DNA of 26,204 nucleotides from Russula earlei (Eukaryota; Basidiomycota; Agaricomycetes; Russulales; Russulaceae): NCBI GenBank assembly GCA_025769875.1, contig JAGFNK010000675.1, positions 1 to 26,204 of the forward strand, given 5' to 3'. Below are positions 1 to 10,229 of this stretch, piece by piece (positions within the stretch are counted from its first letter, which is position 1; every line of letters begins with the position of its first letter). The notes beneath the pieces were generated by a model, which ran no database searches, was not told the DNA's origin, and saw only the letters and a program-made list of their open reading frames with translations. Both the position numbers and the translations under genes were made by a program.

Positions 1-184
1 CTGGGACAGAAGCAATGCTACTCATTGCTTCTTCAATACATCTTCTGAAAGATACGATCAACGCGCTCCGAATGTGATATCAAGGAACATAAACGATCAA
101 GATCTGACACATGCATAATGCAAACGGTGCAGTCCATAGTTCAGGTGTTCCGGCATCTTCCGGACCCCAAACCACTCGGTAACA
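1..184 (-). repeat. L1-family LTR, 3' part in + reading, cut by window edge
   Basis: The sequence matches the last 184 bases of three other copies (3915-4533, 9425-10044, 16174-16793) and ends in the same TAACA terminus. It interrupts the copia reverse transcriptase: read on the minus strand, the codons for NGTWELVDL run straight into TGTTACCGAG at 184/185. Whether this is a solo LTR or one end of a full element cannot be decided because the other end lies outside the window. Strand is assigned from the TATATAAAG box that the family shows on the minus strand. Confidence 0.88.
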
Positions 185-219
185 CAGATCTACAAGCTCC
201 CAGGTACCATTCTTAGTGA
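185..219 (-). pseudogene. Copia RT fragment (KNGTWELVDL) after the L4 insertion
   Basis: The minus-strand codons read KNGTWELVDL, the conserved start of the copia reverse transcriptase, which in intact elements follows directly on the HEIDAL-type segment found at 741-1186. Removing the L4 LTR with one target-site copy gives the uninterrupted reading ALTKNGTWELVDL. The reading frame is then cut by the L1 LTR at position 184. Confidence 0.85.
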
Positions 220-740
220 TGTAGCAAGTCCAGGGACACGCGAGTGAGATTGTAAGGCTGACTGGTCCAAGGTAAGAGGAGAGGAGAGAGGGGAGGGGAG
301 CAGTCCCAGCTGGAATGCTGAGCACAGACATGGACACGAAGATGGCTTCTTGAGGCAGACAGAGGGAAGAGCAGGCAAAAGGGGATCTCTTTGAACCGAG
401 TAGCTAAACAGTTTATATACAGGAGAGAAGGTACTAGAGATGAAATGCATGAAAGAGAATCCAGACTGGTTGAGATGGTCAAGGCAGTCATGAAAGGCTT
501 GAGATGCGAACACGTCTAGTGTGCCAAGGCATGCGTGTGCGCATGGTCGGTGGTGAGGGCTGGGCAATGCAATTGAGGTCTTGATGTTGCATGCAAGATG
601 GCTTGTGGTGTGTGGTCAGTGGACTGCCTGGAACGAGAGGGTGGTGGCAAGGGATGAAAGGGAGCTGAGGGGTCAGTCTCATGTCATGTCGTGTCGCGTT
701 TTCGCACGTAATTTTGAGGCCAGCCATAATCTTCCTTACA
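220..740 (-). repeat. Solo LTR, family L4, inside copia RT
   Basis: On the minus strand it starts TGTAAGGAAG and ends TTGCTACA, and it is flanked by a 4 bp GTGA duplication (216-219 and 741-744). A TATATAAAC box is near 411-419 on the minus strand, and a purine-rich GA tract lies near 277-300. A second copy in the opposite orientation begins at 25477. No internal region of its own is attached, so it is a solo LTR. The open frames inside it are shadows and were not annotated. Confidence 0.88.
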
Positions 741-1186
741 GTGAGCGCATCAATTTCATGTTGACATGTGGCTCTCCATTGATCAGCAGAGTCCGAGGAC
801 ATCGCTTCCTGAAACGTAGCCAGAGTGATCGCCTCTGCTGTTGCTAATAGTGCCGTATGTGATAGGCACCCCCCTGCATTTGCATTAGAAGTGAGAAATC
901 TAGGATTAGGATGTGGATTAGGCCGAAGATGCCTAGGTGAGGGTGGACATGGTGGACCAAAGGATGGTCCCAGCAATGCTGAGTGAGGCTGGTGCAAGCA
1001 GACTTGGCACACAGGCTGAACATGGCATGGTGGAGTGTGTGGAACAGGCTGAGTGGGAGTGGTAAGGTAAAGTGAATTAGGTGTATTGGGATCTAGTGGG
1101 GTTTCTGGAGGTGCAGGACTAAGTCTGCAGCCATCCAGTTCATGTGGAAGTGGGGCAGTGAAAGAAACCGGTCCTGTGAAGACCAA
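741..1186 (-). pseudogene. Copia polyprotein: proline-rich linker and start of RT
   Basis: Read on the minus strand, a proline-rich linker of about 100 residues is followed by TFQEAMSSDSADQWRATCQ and HEIDAL, the conserved entry into the copia RVT_2 reverse transcriptase. The frame then runs into the L4 LTR. Upstream it connects with the C-terminal end of integrase through an in-frame TGA at 1277-1279 (ST*KLFLSRNVTFDE), where copia elements normally have a sense codon. It is clearly a broken gene. Confidence 0.85.
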
Positions 1187-1276
1187 GGGTTGTGCAGGAG
1201 GAGGAATGTCAGTAAGTTCTCCCCTAGCAGGCAGTATGTGCTCATCAAAAGTGACATTGCGTGATAAGAACAGCTT

Positions 1277-1965
1277 TCAGGTGGATTGATTCCAGAGTCG
1301 GTAACCCTTAGATCCAGACTCATACCCAATGAAAATCATCTCAACCGATCTCAGATCAAGCTTCTTCCATTTGTTAGCAGGCATGTGTACATATGCCTTA
1401 CATCCAAAGATGTGGAAATAGGAAATGTCTGGAAATGTCTGGAACTTGTCCGCCCGTCCAGACTGAGTGAGGTGTGTTCCAATGGAGAATGCATGTAGGA
1501 GTGCGATTGTGGATATGGACTGCTGCGTCAGTAGCAAGCTCCCAGAACCCCAGAGTAAGACCGGCGCCATGTAGCATAGCATGCATCTTGTCTTTGAGGG
1601 TCCTGGTTCCATCTCTCTGCTATGCCATTCTGCTGTGGTGACCCTGGCATTGTCAATCTATGCTCAATTCCTTTTTGATCTAAGACCAATCTGAGGGCCC
1701 CGGACAAGTACTCCCCTCTGTGATCCAAGTGTAGTGCTTTGATCTTATAGTTGGTCTGGTTTTCTGACCATGCAAGATACTTTTTAAATGCATCAGCACA
1801 CTGATCTTTAGTTTTGAGGAAGTACACTACCCCATAACGGGAGTAGTCGTCGATAAATGTTGCCCATTAAGTTGCACCTCGGATAGACCAGGTCTGCATT
1901 GGACCAGCTAAGTCAGTATACATGATCTGTAGACACCGATCTGATCACTTAGGCAAAGCCAGGAA
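1277..1965 (-). pseudogene. Copia integrase, frameshifted
   Basis: The three catalytic positions of the DDE integrase can be seen on the minus strand. The first Asp is in MYTDLAGPMQ, the second in ALHLDHRGEYLS, and the Glu in PQQNGIAERWN. The reading passes between frames near 1530-1600, continues as LGFWELATDAAVHIHNRTP, then shifts again to ISYFHIFGCKAYVHMP and IFIGYESGSKGYR, all conserved after the copia core. A stop interrupts the frame near the FIDDYSR segment. Catalytic residues survive, but frameshifts and stops make the protein non-functional. Confidence 0.85.
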
Positions 1966-1971
1966 AGGAAG

Positions 1972-2600
1972 TCACGTCTGTTTGCTGAGTTCACACCTGG
2001 GGCAAGGTGACTGATCATGATCCGCTGAACTAAGCAAGATTCCCTTGACAGAATGAGCATATTTGATTAGTGTGCGTGAGGACATATGTCCCATGTGCTG
2101 ATGCCAGATGTTGAGCTGGTAGCACCCCCGCTTGCATGTGTAGGGCCAGAGATGAGAAGTCAATATAGAATAGGTTATTCTCCAGGTATCCTTGTGCAAC
2201 TTTCCAATCTTTGTAGTAGATTTGGCATCCATTCTGAGTAAAAGTGATATGTCCCCCCCTCCAGAGCAATGTGCTGACTGAGAAGTAACGTGTGTCGGCT
2301 TCTGGAACATGCATGACATCAGTGAGGGTTAATGGAAACTTCCCAATTCCTCCGGACAGTAGGATGGATACAGATCCGGTCCCAATCTGCTTGATGATTG
2401 CATGGCCTCCAAGGTTAACTGATCCAGTGGCCGGAGCGTAGGTGATGAAGTCAGTCCGGAACAGACTGATGTGATGGGTACTCCTGAGTCAATCATCCAG
2501 CGTGATCTAGTCACCAAGTAAAGGGAAATGTGAATGTCATTTTCATCATCTGAGATCTCTGTAATAGTAGCAGTAGTCTCTGCTATGTGCATGTTGACCT
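1972..2600 (-). pseudogene. Copia aspartic protease and GAG-pre-integrase domain
   Basis: The protease active site is SRWMIDSG, with the usual Asp-Ser-Gly. After a frameshift the protease continues as LTLTDVMHVPEADTRYFSVS, the conserved LHVP segment. The pre-integrase zinc-binding domain follows (LNIWHQHMGHMSSRTLIKY, then SPCPRCELSKQT), with the HHCC residues present. A TGA at 1972-1974 breaks the link to integrase (QT*LPF). In copia elements the protease matures the polyprotein and the HHCC domain helps integrase bind DNA; here both are relics. Confidence 0.85.
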
Positions 2601-3353
2601 TTCTGTTAGTGTCCGCGCCAGACTCTCTCTCTTTCTTTGCCTTCTCCTCCTCATCCTTTTCTTCTTCTGGCACTCAGGACTCTTGTGACCAGCTTTCTTG
2701 CAATAATAACATTTTATCTTGTTCTTATCGTCTTGTTTCTTGACTGGAACAACTTTGTTAAGGGAAGCGGAGGAGCCAGCCTGACAACTCTCTTCATTGA
2801 GAATGTGCTCCTGAACGGCTTTTGGGGAAAGCTTGTTTGGAAGATTAGAGCTGAGGATAGCTTGCGTGAGACCAGAGTAGGAGCTGGGTAGTGCCTGAAT
2901 TAGAGTGAGACTGAATTGGAGATCAGTGATGGGCATGTCATTGTTCTGAAGATTGATCCTAGTATCATTCAATTTCTGTAGTTGTGGGAACATTGGGCTG
3001 GGGTCATCTAGATCAAAATGCGTGAGGGCAGTCCAAGAGTTATGTAGAGACATAGATCCAATGCTGATGCAAGTAATCTTAAGTTGTTCCCACTTGAGTT
3101 TACAGGTGCCAAACTTGGTGTTATCGCTTATCTCTGCATATATGTCTTTCTGGAGATGGAGCTGGAAGACACCTAACAGTATGTCTTCTTCAATGTCCCA
3201 AGTGCTATCTCCAGAGGGCTTTGTATTGATAAGATGATGCTGGAAACCATTCATTCAGGTAATGGCCTCAAAGTGAAATGACCAAGTAGTCCAATTTGAT
3301 GAATCTAAGATCTCCAGGGGCATTCCTGAAGGGATAGTGAATATGGGTGCCAT
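2583..3353 (-). pseudogene. Copia Gag with CCHC zinc knuckle, one in-frame stop
   Basis: The start codon is taken at 3351-3353 (MAPIFTIPSGMPLEILDSSN), the typical copia Gag N-terminus followed by NWTTWSFHFEAI. An in-frame TGA at 3255-3257 separates this from the 223-residue remainder, which begins MNGFQHHLIN. The body has the UBN2-type helical region (WEQLK, then FPQLQKLNDTRI, then ALPSSYSGL). A C-terminal zinc knuckle (CYYCKKAGHKSPEC) is followed by a basic tail (KKKRMRRRRQRKRE). Gag would build the particle and bind the RNA. The single TGA fits C-to-T decay. Confidence 0.87.
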
Positions 3354-3914
3354 ATGATGTAATAGGGTGAATTGGCAATCCAGACCAGTGGAGCAATTGT
3401 AGCTGGATCAATTAGAGATCAAATCAGTATCTTCGACGCGTGATGTAACTGCGCGCATGTCAATCCTTTGGTTCTAGGGACCAAGGGAGTAAGATGTTGT
3501 CTGATAACAGAGGTTTGTGGGGAAGGGAGGTGTTATAGGAATAAACATGTGTGGTGATCTCTGTGGACTTTAGATACGGGCAGGGCCCATAATTTGTTGA
3601 AAATAGACACAGTATGTGTGATTAGATAGCAGCAGATGATAAGATTGCAGGCCAATCTATCAGACAATAGCTACAACACGTCATCAGTACTGTGAGATAA
3701 GATATCATAGTGTAAATACTCACTTCAGTTTGGTTGACACAAAAACTGAAGTGATCTACGTACTTTGTGGTGTTCTTAAGTACCTGAGACTGCCACTGGA
3801 TGCAGTACAGTTAACTACCATCACAGATCACTAAGTAAGTCCAAGGATCAGTTGTAAGTAGCTACCAATTGTCCTAAATCATTCTATCAGTGTAACTAAT
3901 GTGTGCTGCAGTGT
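3354..3914 (-). other. Copia leader / presumed 5' LTR zone, boundaries unresolved
   Basis: This is non-coding sequence between copia Gag and the L1 LTR. The copia 5' LTR and primer-binding site should be here, but no tRNA-complementary TGG start adjoins a clear CA terminus. It holds a perfect 12 bp hairpin (3720-3754) and a TGTTG..CAACA-bounded segment (3594-3677). No gene was seen. Confidence 0.4.
3720..3754. other. Perfect 12 bp stem-loop in the copia leader
   Basis: TCACTTCAGTTT (3720-3731) pairs perfectly with AAACTGAAGTGA (3743-3754) around an 11-base loop. It lies upstream of copia Gag in the presumed 5' LTR/leader. A role in the element's RNA is only a guess. Confidence 0.7.
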
Positions 3915-4533
3915 TGTTAAGGCTCCAAAGTGCCTTAAATAAGATCAATGGTCATGTCTATGAACACATCCTACCAATGCAGATATGCTTGAGTCAAGCA
4001 AGCAATACTCATGGAGGGGAAGGAGTGTTAGATCCTTCTGGGGTATGGCAACAAGATGAGAGGGGCTCTGCAGATGGGGTAGGAGTCAACTGTTTGGGAT
4101 TGGCAAACTAAGTTGAGCTTAAGGCTCAACTGTTCAACTAGGGGCTTTATATAGCCCTACAGGGATAAGGTTCATGCAACTGTAGTACTGGTTGGTGCTA
4201 TAGAAGCAAAAGGTGGCTCATAGAAGCGAGGTTGCTTCTATGTGAATGATCTTGGTGCTGGAAGCATTAAGTGCTTCCCTAGTAGCAATCTTGGTGTCAT
4301 AAGTACTTTCCTAATCAAGGAATCGATGTACATGGCAGTACAGGAACATCTGGGACAGAAGCAATGCTACTCATTGCTTATTCAATACATCTTCAGAAAG
4401 ATACGATCAACGCGTTCCGAACGCGATATTAATGAACATAAATGATCAAGATCTGATGCACGCATGATGCAAACAGTGCAGTCCATAGTTCAGGTGTTCC
4501 GGCATCTTCCAGACCCCAAACCACTCAGTAACA
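3915..4533 (-). repeat. L1 LTR, 3' LTR of the gypsy element
   Basis: It runs from TGTTAAGG to CAGTAACA, with 5 bp inverted termini TGTTA/TAACA, and is 619 bp long. It is adjacent to a polypurine tract in the minus-strand sense, as expected for a 3' LTR. A TATATAAAG box is present on the minus strand near 4140-4155 (seen as CTTTATATAG on plus). Confidence 0.92.
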
Positions 4534-4546
4534 TTACCCCTCCTTC
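4534..4546 (-). promoter_or_regulatory. Polypurine tract of the gypsy element
   Basis: The minus strand reads GAAGGAGGGGTAA directly against the 3' LTR start TGTTAC. A purine-rich tract here primes plus-strand DNA synthesis in LTR retrotransposons. Its position fixes the element's orientation and identifies 3915-4533 as the 3' LTR. Confidence 0.8.
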
Positions 4547-4727
4547 AGATTGGTGGTCCCACACACCAAGGATTCTAGAATTGAGTGGTGGGGTCAATGC
4601 TATCATCACCAAGGGGAGGAGGTGAGGAGGTGAAGGTGTATCAACCTTCTTCTGCTGCCTCATAGGCAGCCAATGCTGAGGCTACTATCGCTTCTGACTC
4701 CTCAGTGATGGCTGAAGGAGACATGAT

Positions 4728-5689
4728 TGTCAAGACTCACTGTTGAACTATCCAGTTCAAGAGCGAGGGATAAGCTTGAAGACGAGTCGATAGATGTCCA
4801 AGACTGTGTGGGCAAGGAGTAGAGTCCAGAGTAGTAACAAATACCAGAGAGGTATTGTTACTGTGAGAGTAGAGCAATCACGCAGGGAAGAGGCCAGGAT
4901 AGTCACAAGGGGATGGTCCTTAAAGGAGTATCCCAGGGATGGAGAGTGCCGTAACCAAATGGACAGTCTGAGGACTGTCCGCTACTTTATTGAGCGCTTA
5001 TATACTACAAGAGAACTGCTAAATAGGGAACAAGTCATAACCTTGTTATCAAGCACAATAGAGTGATGAGTAAGAAGTCGGAGGACGCTTACTGAGCATG
5101 CTCAGTCATGCTCAGTAAGCTGCTGAGTAAGAAGACTCTTCTTGATGAGTAAGAGCTTCCATTGTCCACGTGTTCACTGCTTTAGTGCACGTGCAAGCAC
5201 CTGATTCATTTCCTGTTAGTTAGTTTAGGGCCGGTCATTTGAGGACTTGTAGTTTGGTTAGGGAATAGTGTCATCTTATAAGGCCCTTATATAGTTCTAT
5301 TAGGGTCCTTAGAGTCGACCCTAATACTCCTATTAAGGTCCTTAGTATTGCCTTATAGTTCGTTCTATAGTTATTAGAGTTGGTCTAATAACGCGTTGTA
5401 GGGCCTTTGATACTAGGTTAGTGCCTATTGTAGAGTTCCTAGGGTCGTTCCAAAGGGTCCTTAGGAAGGCCCTAATACTGTCTTTTGTTGCTAGAAGGGT
5501 TGCCTTTAAGTGGGGCTTGCTGTATGTCAATTGTGCCAAGAATCACTCGCACAACAATGCGCGTGCGATATTGTGGACACCTCTACTCACCCCTTTTGCT
5601 CGTGTGAACAGGGTGACACCATAGAGGCTGGGTTTCCTCCTATAAGGAAGGGTCCTTCAAGGGCCCTCTCCGGAGAATGGTTCATGACA
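4728..5689 (-). repeat. Solo LTR, family L2, copy A, with perfect TSD
   Basis: It runs from TGTCAAGACT to TTCATGACA (962 bp), flanked by the perfect duplication ATGAT at 4723-4727 and 5690-5694. It interrupts the C-terminal extension of the gypsy polyprotein; collapsing it restores a continuous frame (RFPQIMSPSAITEE). Strand is inferred from TATATAAG read on the minus strand near 4998-5010. Confidence 0.95.
5087..5120. other. Conserved stem-loop in L2 LTR copy A
   Basis: GCTTACTGAGCATG (5087-5100) pairs with CATGCTCAGTAAGC (5107-5120), a 14 bp perfect stem with a 6-base loop. The core ACTGAGCATGCTCAGT is itself a perfect 16 bp palindrome. The same structure is at 8453-8486 and 14767-14800 and is degraded near 18621-18655. 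Confidence 0.85.
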
Positions 5690-7884
5690 ATGATCTGTGG
5701 GAATCTGTCAGAGTCCCTGGGTAACCTCCTGACTGGAGGTGTGTCGGAGCAGAGAGGGGATGTAGTGAAAAGCTCTTGAAGGGTCCTGGACCCTTCTCCT
5801 TTCACTACCTGCAAGATGCGTGGGTTAGCAACATCCTCCCTCTCCTGGTCTGACCTCCTCTTCTTGCTCAGGTGTGCCAATTCCCATCCTCAATGAAAAG
5901 GGCACAATCTAATGGGTGTGTAGAAGCGATGATAGGGGGGTACTAGGCAATGTGAGGCAGTGTCTGCTGCCAGCTGGTCATGGCAGTACTGGTGTGGCAG
6001 TGGACAGTACTTATTGAAGTGTCCTATCTCACCACAATACTTGCATTGGTTCCTCTTCCTCCTTCCTTCTATCATGTTCAGTTGCTGAGGTTCTGGAATG
6101 AACTCAGCCATTGTGGTGGACGCTTCTCCACTGCTGCTATAGGAGTGGTAGTAAATGGAGCTCTGAGGGGAAGGGTTTGGCGATGCTTCTGATCCTGCCC
6201 CTCCTCAGAGGCACATACCAGACATGGTTTGGAGGACGTCGATCTCCTCCTCTGAATAACCTTGCACCATCATAGGTGCAGGGCTTGCGGGTACTTGTTC
6301 TGGGGTAGAGGTGTCATACCCCTGAGTGATGTCTGCCAAAGGCATCTGAGGGACAAAGACAGGGAGAGGGGGAGTAGGCTGTCCAGCCTGGTAGTTGGTG
6401 AGGAGTTCTTCAGCCCATATGCCTGGAGGGGTTTCTCCCTGGCTACAGCCTGCTTCAATGAACTCCCAGCAATGGGATCGTACCTTGGCTGCTGCAATTC
6501 TTTCCTTGGCTTCAGCCCAACCTCTCTCTACTCCTTGCTTCTCAGCCAGGTACTTGCCTAGCTTGTAACGCAGTTGTTTCTCCTCTTCTTTGAGCACCTT
6601 ATAGTTAGCTTCCAACATTTCTTGCTGGGTGTAGATGTGGTCTAAGCAGTAGGGCTCTGCCTGCAGCCCATAGTTGCCTAGCAGGTAGAGGGTCTGTCTC
6701 CAGTGCCCTTCAAACTGCCTCTCTGTGTCGAAGCAGTCTAAATTGTGTTTGTCTTGGCCATAGTTATAGAGGTTGTAACAAGGGGTGGCCTGGAGGATCT
6801 CACCATAATCTCCATGGCCTTCTCCATTCTTCCCCCTTACCCTCGGCTCTCCCAAGGCAACGTCATAGGCCACATACCTGGCCAGTTTGTTGCCCCAAGT
6901 CATACCATCAGGGATGTTAATCCCTGTGGGGTGTCTGTCAGTGTCCCATCATACCCAAGGCTCTCCAGGGTGGGTGACCTGGTCAAGAGTGCTGGTAGGG
7001 GACGTCACATCCCAGTCCCCAGGCTGAGCATCAACTTGGTCAGCAGGGGGTCCAAATTTGAGGGGATGCACATCCACTTCTCCTTCTCCAGTGCTATGTT
7101 CATCCATTCCTTGGAAGAAGGCGAGGAGGGAAGCATCAGGAGTGGTGATTTCAAGTGGCCCCTCTGCACCAGAGAGGTCGGATTGGGGAACAATTTCTTT
7201 AGTGGGAGTTTGGGACATTTGTGAGTGACAATATGGGGGTGAAGAAGTAGAGGGCATCTTTTGCTGGACTTTTATAACCCGTATGGCAGTGGGGTTCTTT
7301 CTGTGGTATTCCTCTATTAGTCTAGATGCTTTGATGTTCTCTACTGGCTCCCAGGAGTCATGGGCTTTGGAGTATCCTTCCCACTGGACTTGATACACTA
7401 ATTGTTTCCTCCTTCCAGTTTGTCTTGAACTCAAAATTGTCACTACTTCATATTCTTCTTCTCCTTCTACCAATTCTGCTTCTGGATTGGTGTAGTTGGC
7501 CCCATGCTCCTCTGTCTCCTTGTAAGGTGTCAGTAAGGATGCATGAAATGCATTATGGATCCTCCAGCGGCTAGGGAGATCCAATCTGTATGTCACCAGA
7601 CTGATCACCTCTGTGATTTCAAAGGGCCCATATTGTTTTGGGCATAGTTTCACTGTAGGATGTGTCGTTTTTAGGTTGGTGCTGTCGAGCCATACCCTTT
7701 CTCCTTTCTGATAAGGTTGGAAACTACTTCTTCGCTTCCACATTAGGGAAGCGATCTTCATTGCTTCTTGTGCCTGTGATCTCACTTCCTGGATTTGGAC
7801 TTTTCAATTGTCTATTCTTGGTATCTTGCTTCCCTGATTTGGCCAGTGTGCCTTGGGTGTAAAGCCCATCCATAAAAAGAAAGT

Positions 7885-8845
7885 GTCATAAACCATTCTC
7901 CAGAGAGGGCCCTTGAAGGACCCTTCCTTATAGGAGGAAACCCAGCCTCTATGGTGTCACCCTGTTCACACGAGCAAAAGGGGTGAGTAGAGGTGTCCAC
8001 AATATCGCACGTGCATTGTCACGTGAGCAATTCTCAGCACAATCGACATACAGCAAGCCCCACTTATTGGCAACCCTTCTAGCAATAAAGGACAGTATTA
8101 GGGCCCTTCTAGGGACCCTTTAGGACGACTCTAGGTGCTCTACAATGGGTACTAACCTAGTATCAAAGACTCTACAATGCGTTATTAGGCCAACTCTAAT
8201 AACTATAGAATGAACTATAAGGCAATACTAAGGACCTTAATAGGAGTATTAGGGTCGACTCTAAGGACCCTAATAGAACTATATAAGGGCCTTATAAGAT
8301 GACACTATTCCCTAACCAAACTACAAGTCCTCAAATGACCGGCCCTAAACTAACTAACAGAAAATGAATCAGGTGCTCGCACATGCACTAGAACAGCAAA
8401 CATGTGGACAATGAAAGCTCTTACTCATCAGGAAAAGCCTTCTTACTCAGCAGCTTACTGAGCATGACTGAGCATGCTCAGTAAGCGCATTCCGACTTCT
8501 TACTCAGCACTCTATTGTGCTTGATAACAAGGTTATGACTTGTTCTCTATTTAGCAGTTCTCTTGTAGTATATAAGCGCTCAATAAAGTAGCGGACAGTC
8601 CTCAGACTGTCCATTTGTTTATGGCACTCTCTATTCCTGGGATACTCCTTTAAGGACCGTCCCCTTGTGACTATCCTGGCCTCCTCTCTGCATGATTGTT
8701 CAACTCTCACAGTGACAGTACCTCTCTGGTATCTGTTACTACTCTGGACTCTACTCCTTGCCCACACCATCTTGGATGTCTATCGACTTGTCTCCGAGCT
8801 TACCCCTTGCTCTTGAACTGGATAGTTCAACAGTGAGTCTTGACA
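7885..8845 (+). repeat. Solo LTR, family L2, copy B, inverted
   Basis: This is the same LTR as at 4728-5689 but in the opposite orientation (starts TGTCATAAACC, ends GAGTCTTGACA; 961 bp). Flanks are AAAAG (7880-7884) and GAAAG (8846-8850), a 4/5 match consistent with an older duplicated target. It lies inside the integrase. The L2 stem-loop is at 8453-8486. Confidence 0.93.
8453..8486. other. Conserved stem-loop in L2 LTR copy B
   Basis: Same 14 bp stem and 6-base loop as in copy A, in inverted orientation, with no change in either arm. Confidence 0.83.
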
Positions 8846-9424
8846 GAAAGGGGACTGCTTGTTTGTCTCTGAAACGTTAGAATTCATCGTGTATTGCACC
8901 AGAGGCAGCCAGTCCACCCAATCGTCTTGTTGGTGGTTGCAAAAGATCCTGAGCAATGTTTCCATCATCTGATTTGTCCTTTCTGATTGTCCATCTGTCT
9001 GGGGATGGTAGGTGGTGCTGATATTCTGTTTGATATGCAGCTGGTCACAAGGTTCCCTAATAAACTTGGAACTTATTAGTTTGTCTCAATCAGATATGAT
9101 CTTGCTTGGTACTCCCACAAAGGGGAATATTCCATCTTTGTAGAGCTGTGCTAGCTCTTCTGCATCCATTTCTTCTTTACAAGTAAGCAGGATGATGCCT
9201 TTAGTACAATTGTGGTTGGTGACAATCAATATACTGTCATATCCTTTTGACTTTGGCAGCTTGACCACAAAGTCCATGCTGACAGTTGAGAAGGGGGTAG
9301 CCCCTTCTTCTGGTGGTATGGGATATAGAGGAGGCCGACTCGGATGAGTGTTTGACTTGTTACTTTGGCAAACTGCACATCCTTCCACATATTGATCGAC
9401 AAATCGCCTCAAGGTAGGCCACCA

Positions 9425-10044
9425 TGTTAAGGCTCCAAAGTGCCTTAGATAAGATCAATGGTCGCGTCTATGAATGCGTCCTACCAATGCAGATATGCTT
9501 GAGTCAAGCAAGCAATACTCGTGGAGGGGAAGGAGTGTTAGATCCTTCTGGAGTATGGCAATAAGATGAGAGGGGCTCTGCAGATGGGGAGGAGTCAACT
9601 GTTTGGGATTGGCAAACTAAGTTGAGCTTAGGGCTCAACTGTTACAACTGGGGGCCTTATATAGGCCTACAGGGATAAGGTTTGTGCTACTGTAGTACTG
9701 GTCAGTGCTATAGAAGCAAAATGTGGCTCATAGAAGCGAGGTTGCTTCTATGTAAACAATCTTGGTGCTGGAAGCATTAAGTGCTTCCCCAGTAGCAATC
9801 TTGGTGTCATAAGTACTTTCCTAATCAAGGAAGCGACGTATGTGGCAGTACAGGAACATCTGGAACAGAAGCAATGCTACTCATTACTTCTTCAATACAT
9901 CTTCGGAAAGATACGATCAACGCGTTCCGAACGCGATATCAACGAACATAAACGATCAAGATCTGATGCATGCATGATGCAAATGGTGCAGTCCATAGTT
10001 CAGGTGTTCCGGCATCTTCCTGGACCCCAAACCACTCGGTAACA
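9425..10044 (-). repeat. Solo L1 LTR inside the gypsy integrase, with perfect TSD
   Basis: TGTTAAGG to GGTAACA, 620 bp, flanked by CACCA at 9420-9424 and 10045-10049. It splits the integrase zinc domain between QYYW and the segment continuing RRFVDQY; excising it keeps the frame. It belongs to the same family as the host element's own LTRs, so a related gypsy element inserted here and then lost its interior by LTR-LTR recombination. Confidence 0.95.
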
Positions 10045-10229
10045 CACCAGTAGTATTGCATCATTCCCAGTAGTGTCTTAGCTTTCCCTTGGTGTCCTGC
10101 TGTAGGACTGTCATGATACTGTTCCAGTAATGTCCTGTGGGTCCCTTCATCACCTGTAACCACCAAGGCTTCATTCTTCCACCATAAGCTATGTTGCTTC
10201 TCCAGTCGGTGTCTCTGCACCCAATCAAG

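Larger units (their letters stand above)
185..3914 (-). mobile_element. Decayed Ty1/copia retrotransposon, internal region, partial
   Basis: On the minus strand the order is Gag, zinc knuckle, aspartic protease (DSG), GAG-pre-integrase zinc domain, integrase core, then the start of RT. Integrase before RT defines Ty1/copia. The RT is interrupted twice: by the L4 LTR (220-740), then by the L1 LTR at the left window edge, so most of RT and all of RNase H lie outside or are lost. Several in-frame stops and frameshifts show it is inactive. The 5' LTR should lie between 3354 and 3914 but its ends could not be fixed, because no second copy is in view. Confidence 0.9.
4641..6948 (-). pseudogene. Gypsy polyprotein C-terminal extension with zinc knuckle
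   Basis: This continues in the same frame as the chromodomain ORF, separated from it only by a TGA at 6949-6951. Two more TGAs (6205-6207, 5890-5892) also stay in frame. After removal of the solo LTR at 4728-5689 it reads on to a TGA at 4641. The net extension is about 440 codons. From the N-terminus it has a Trp/Tyr-rich region (HWRQTLYLLGNYGL), a charged helical stretch of about 60 residues that looks like a coiled coil (YKVLKEEEKQLRYKLGKYL), a proline-rich linker, a CCHC knuckle (CKYCGEIGHFNKYC) with nearby Cys/His, and an acidic C-terminus (SAITEESEAIVASAL). I do not recognise a named domain beyond the knuckle. It could be a polyprotein tail or, if the Met at 6903 is used, a separate ORF after pol. 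The role is unknown; nucleic-acid binding is inferred from the knuckle. Confidence 0.75.
6949..10220 (-). pseudogene. Gypsy integrase with chromodomain, split by two solo LTRs
   Basis: It starts with the H2C2 zinc domain (YHDSPTAGHQGKAKTLL, then CAVCQSNKS), interrupted by the L1 solo LTR at 9425-10044. The integrase core follows: first Asp in VSMDFVVKLP, second Asp in KIISD just before an in-frame TGA (9086-9088), Glu in TDGQSERTNQ. The usual TDHDC motif reads TNHNC. The L2 solo LTR (7885-8845) breaks the core after KQSPF, with a frameshift just beyond. After it come GERVWLDSTNLKT and a chromodomain of about 60 residues (YEVVTILSSR, LVYQVQWEGY, HDSWEP). Chromodomains steer integration to methylated-histone chromatin in this group. 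Confidence 0.9.

Noticed and set aside
3594..3677. A complete copia LTR bounded by TGTTG and CAACA
   Set aside because: Only about 84 bp, no target duplication, and no second copy to confirm it.
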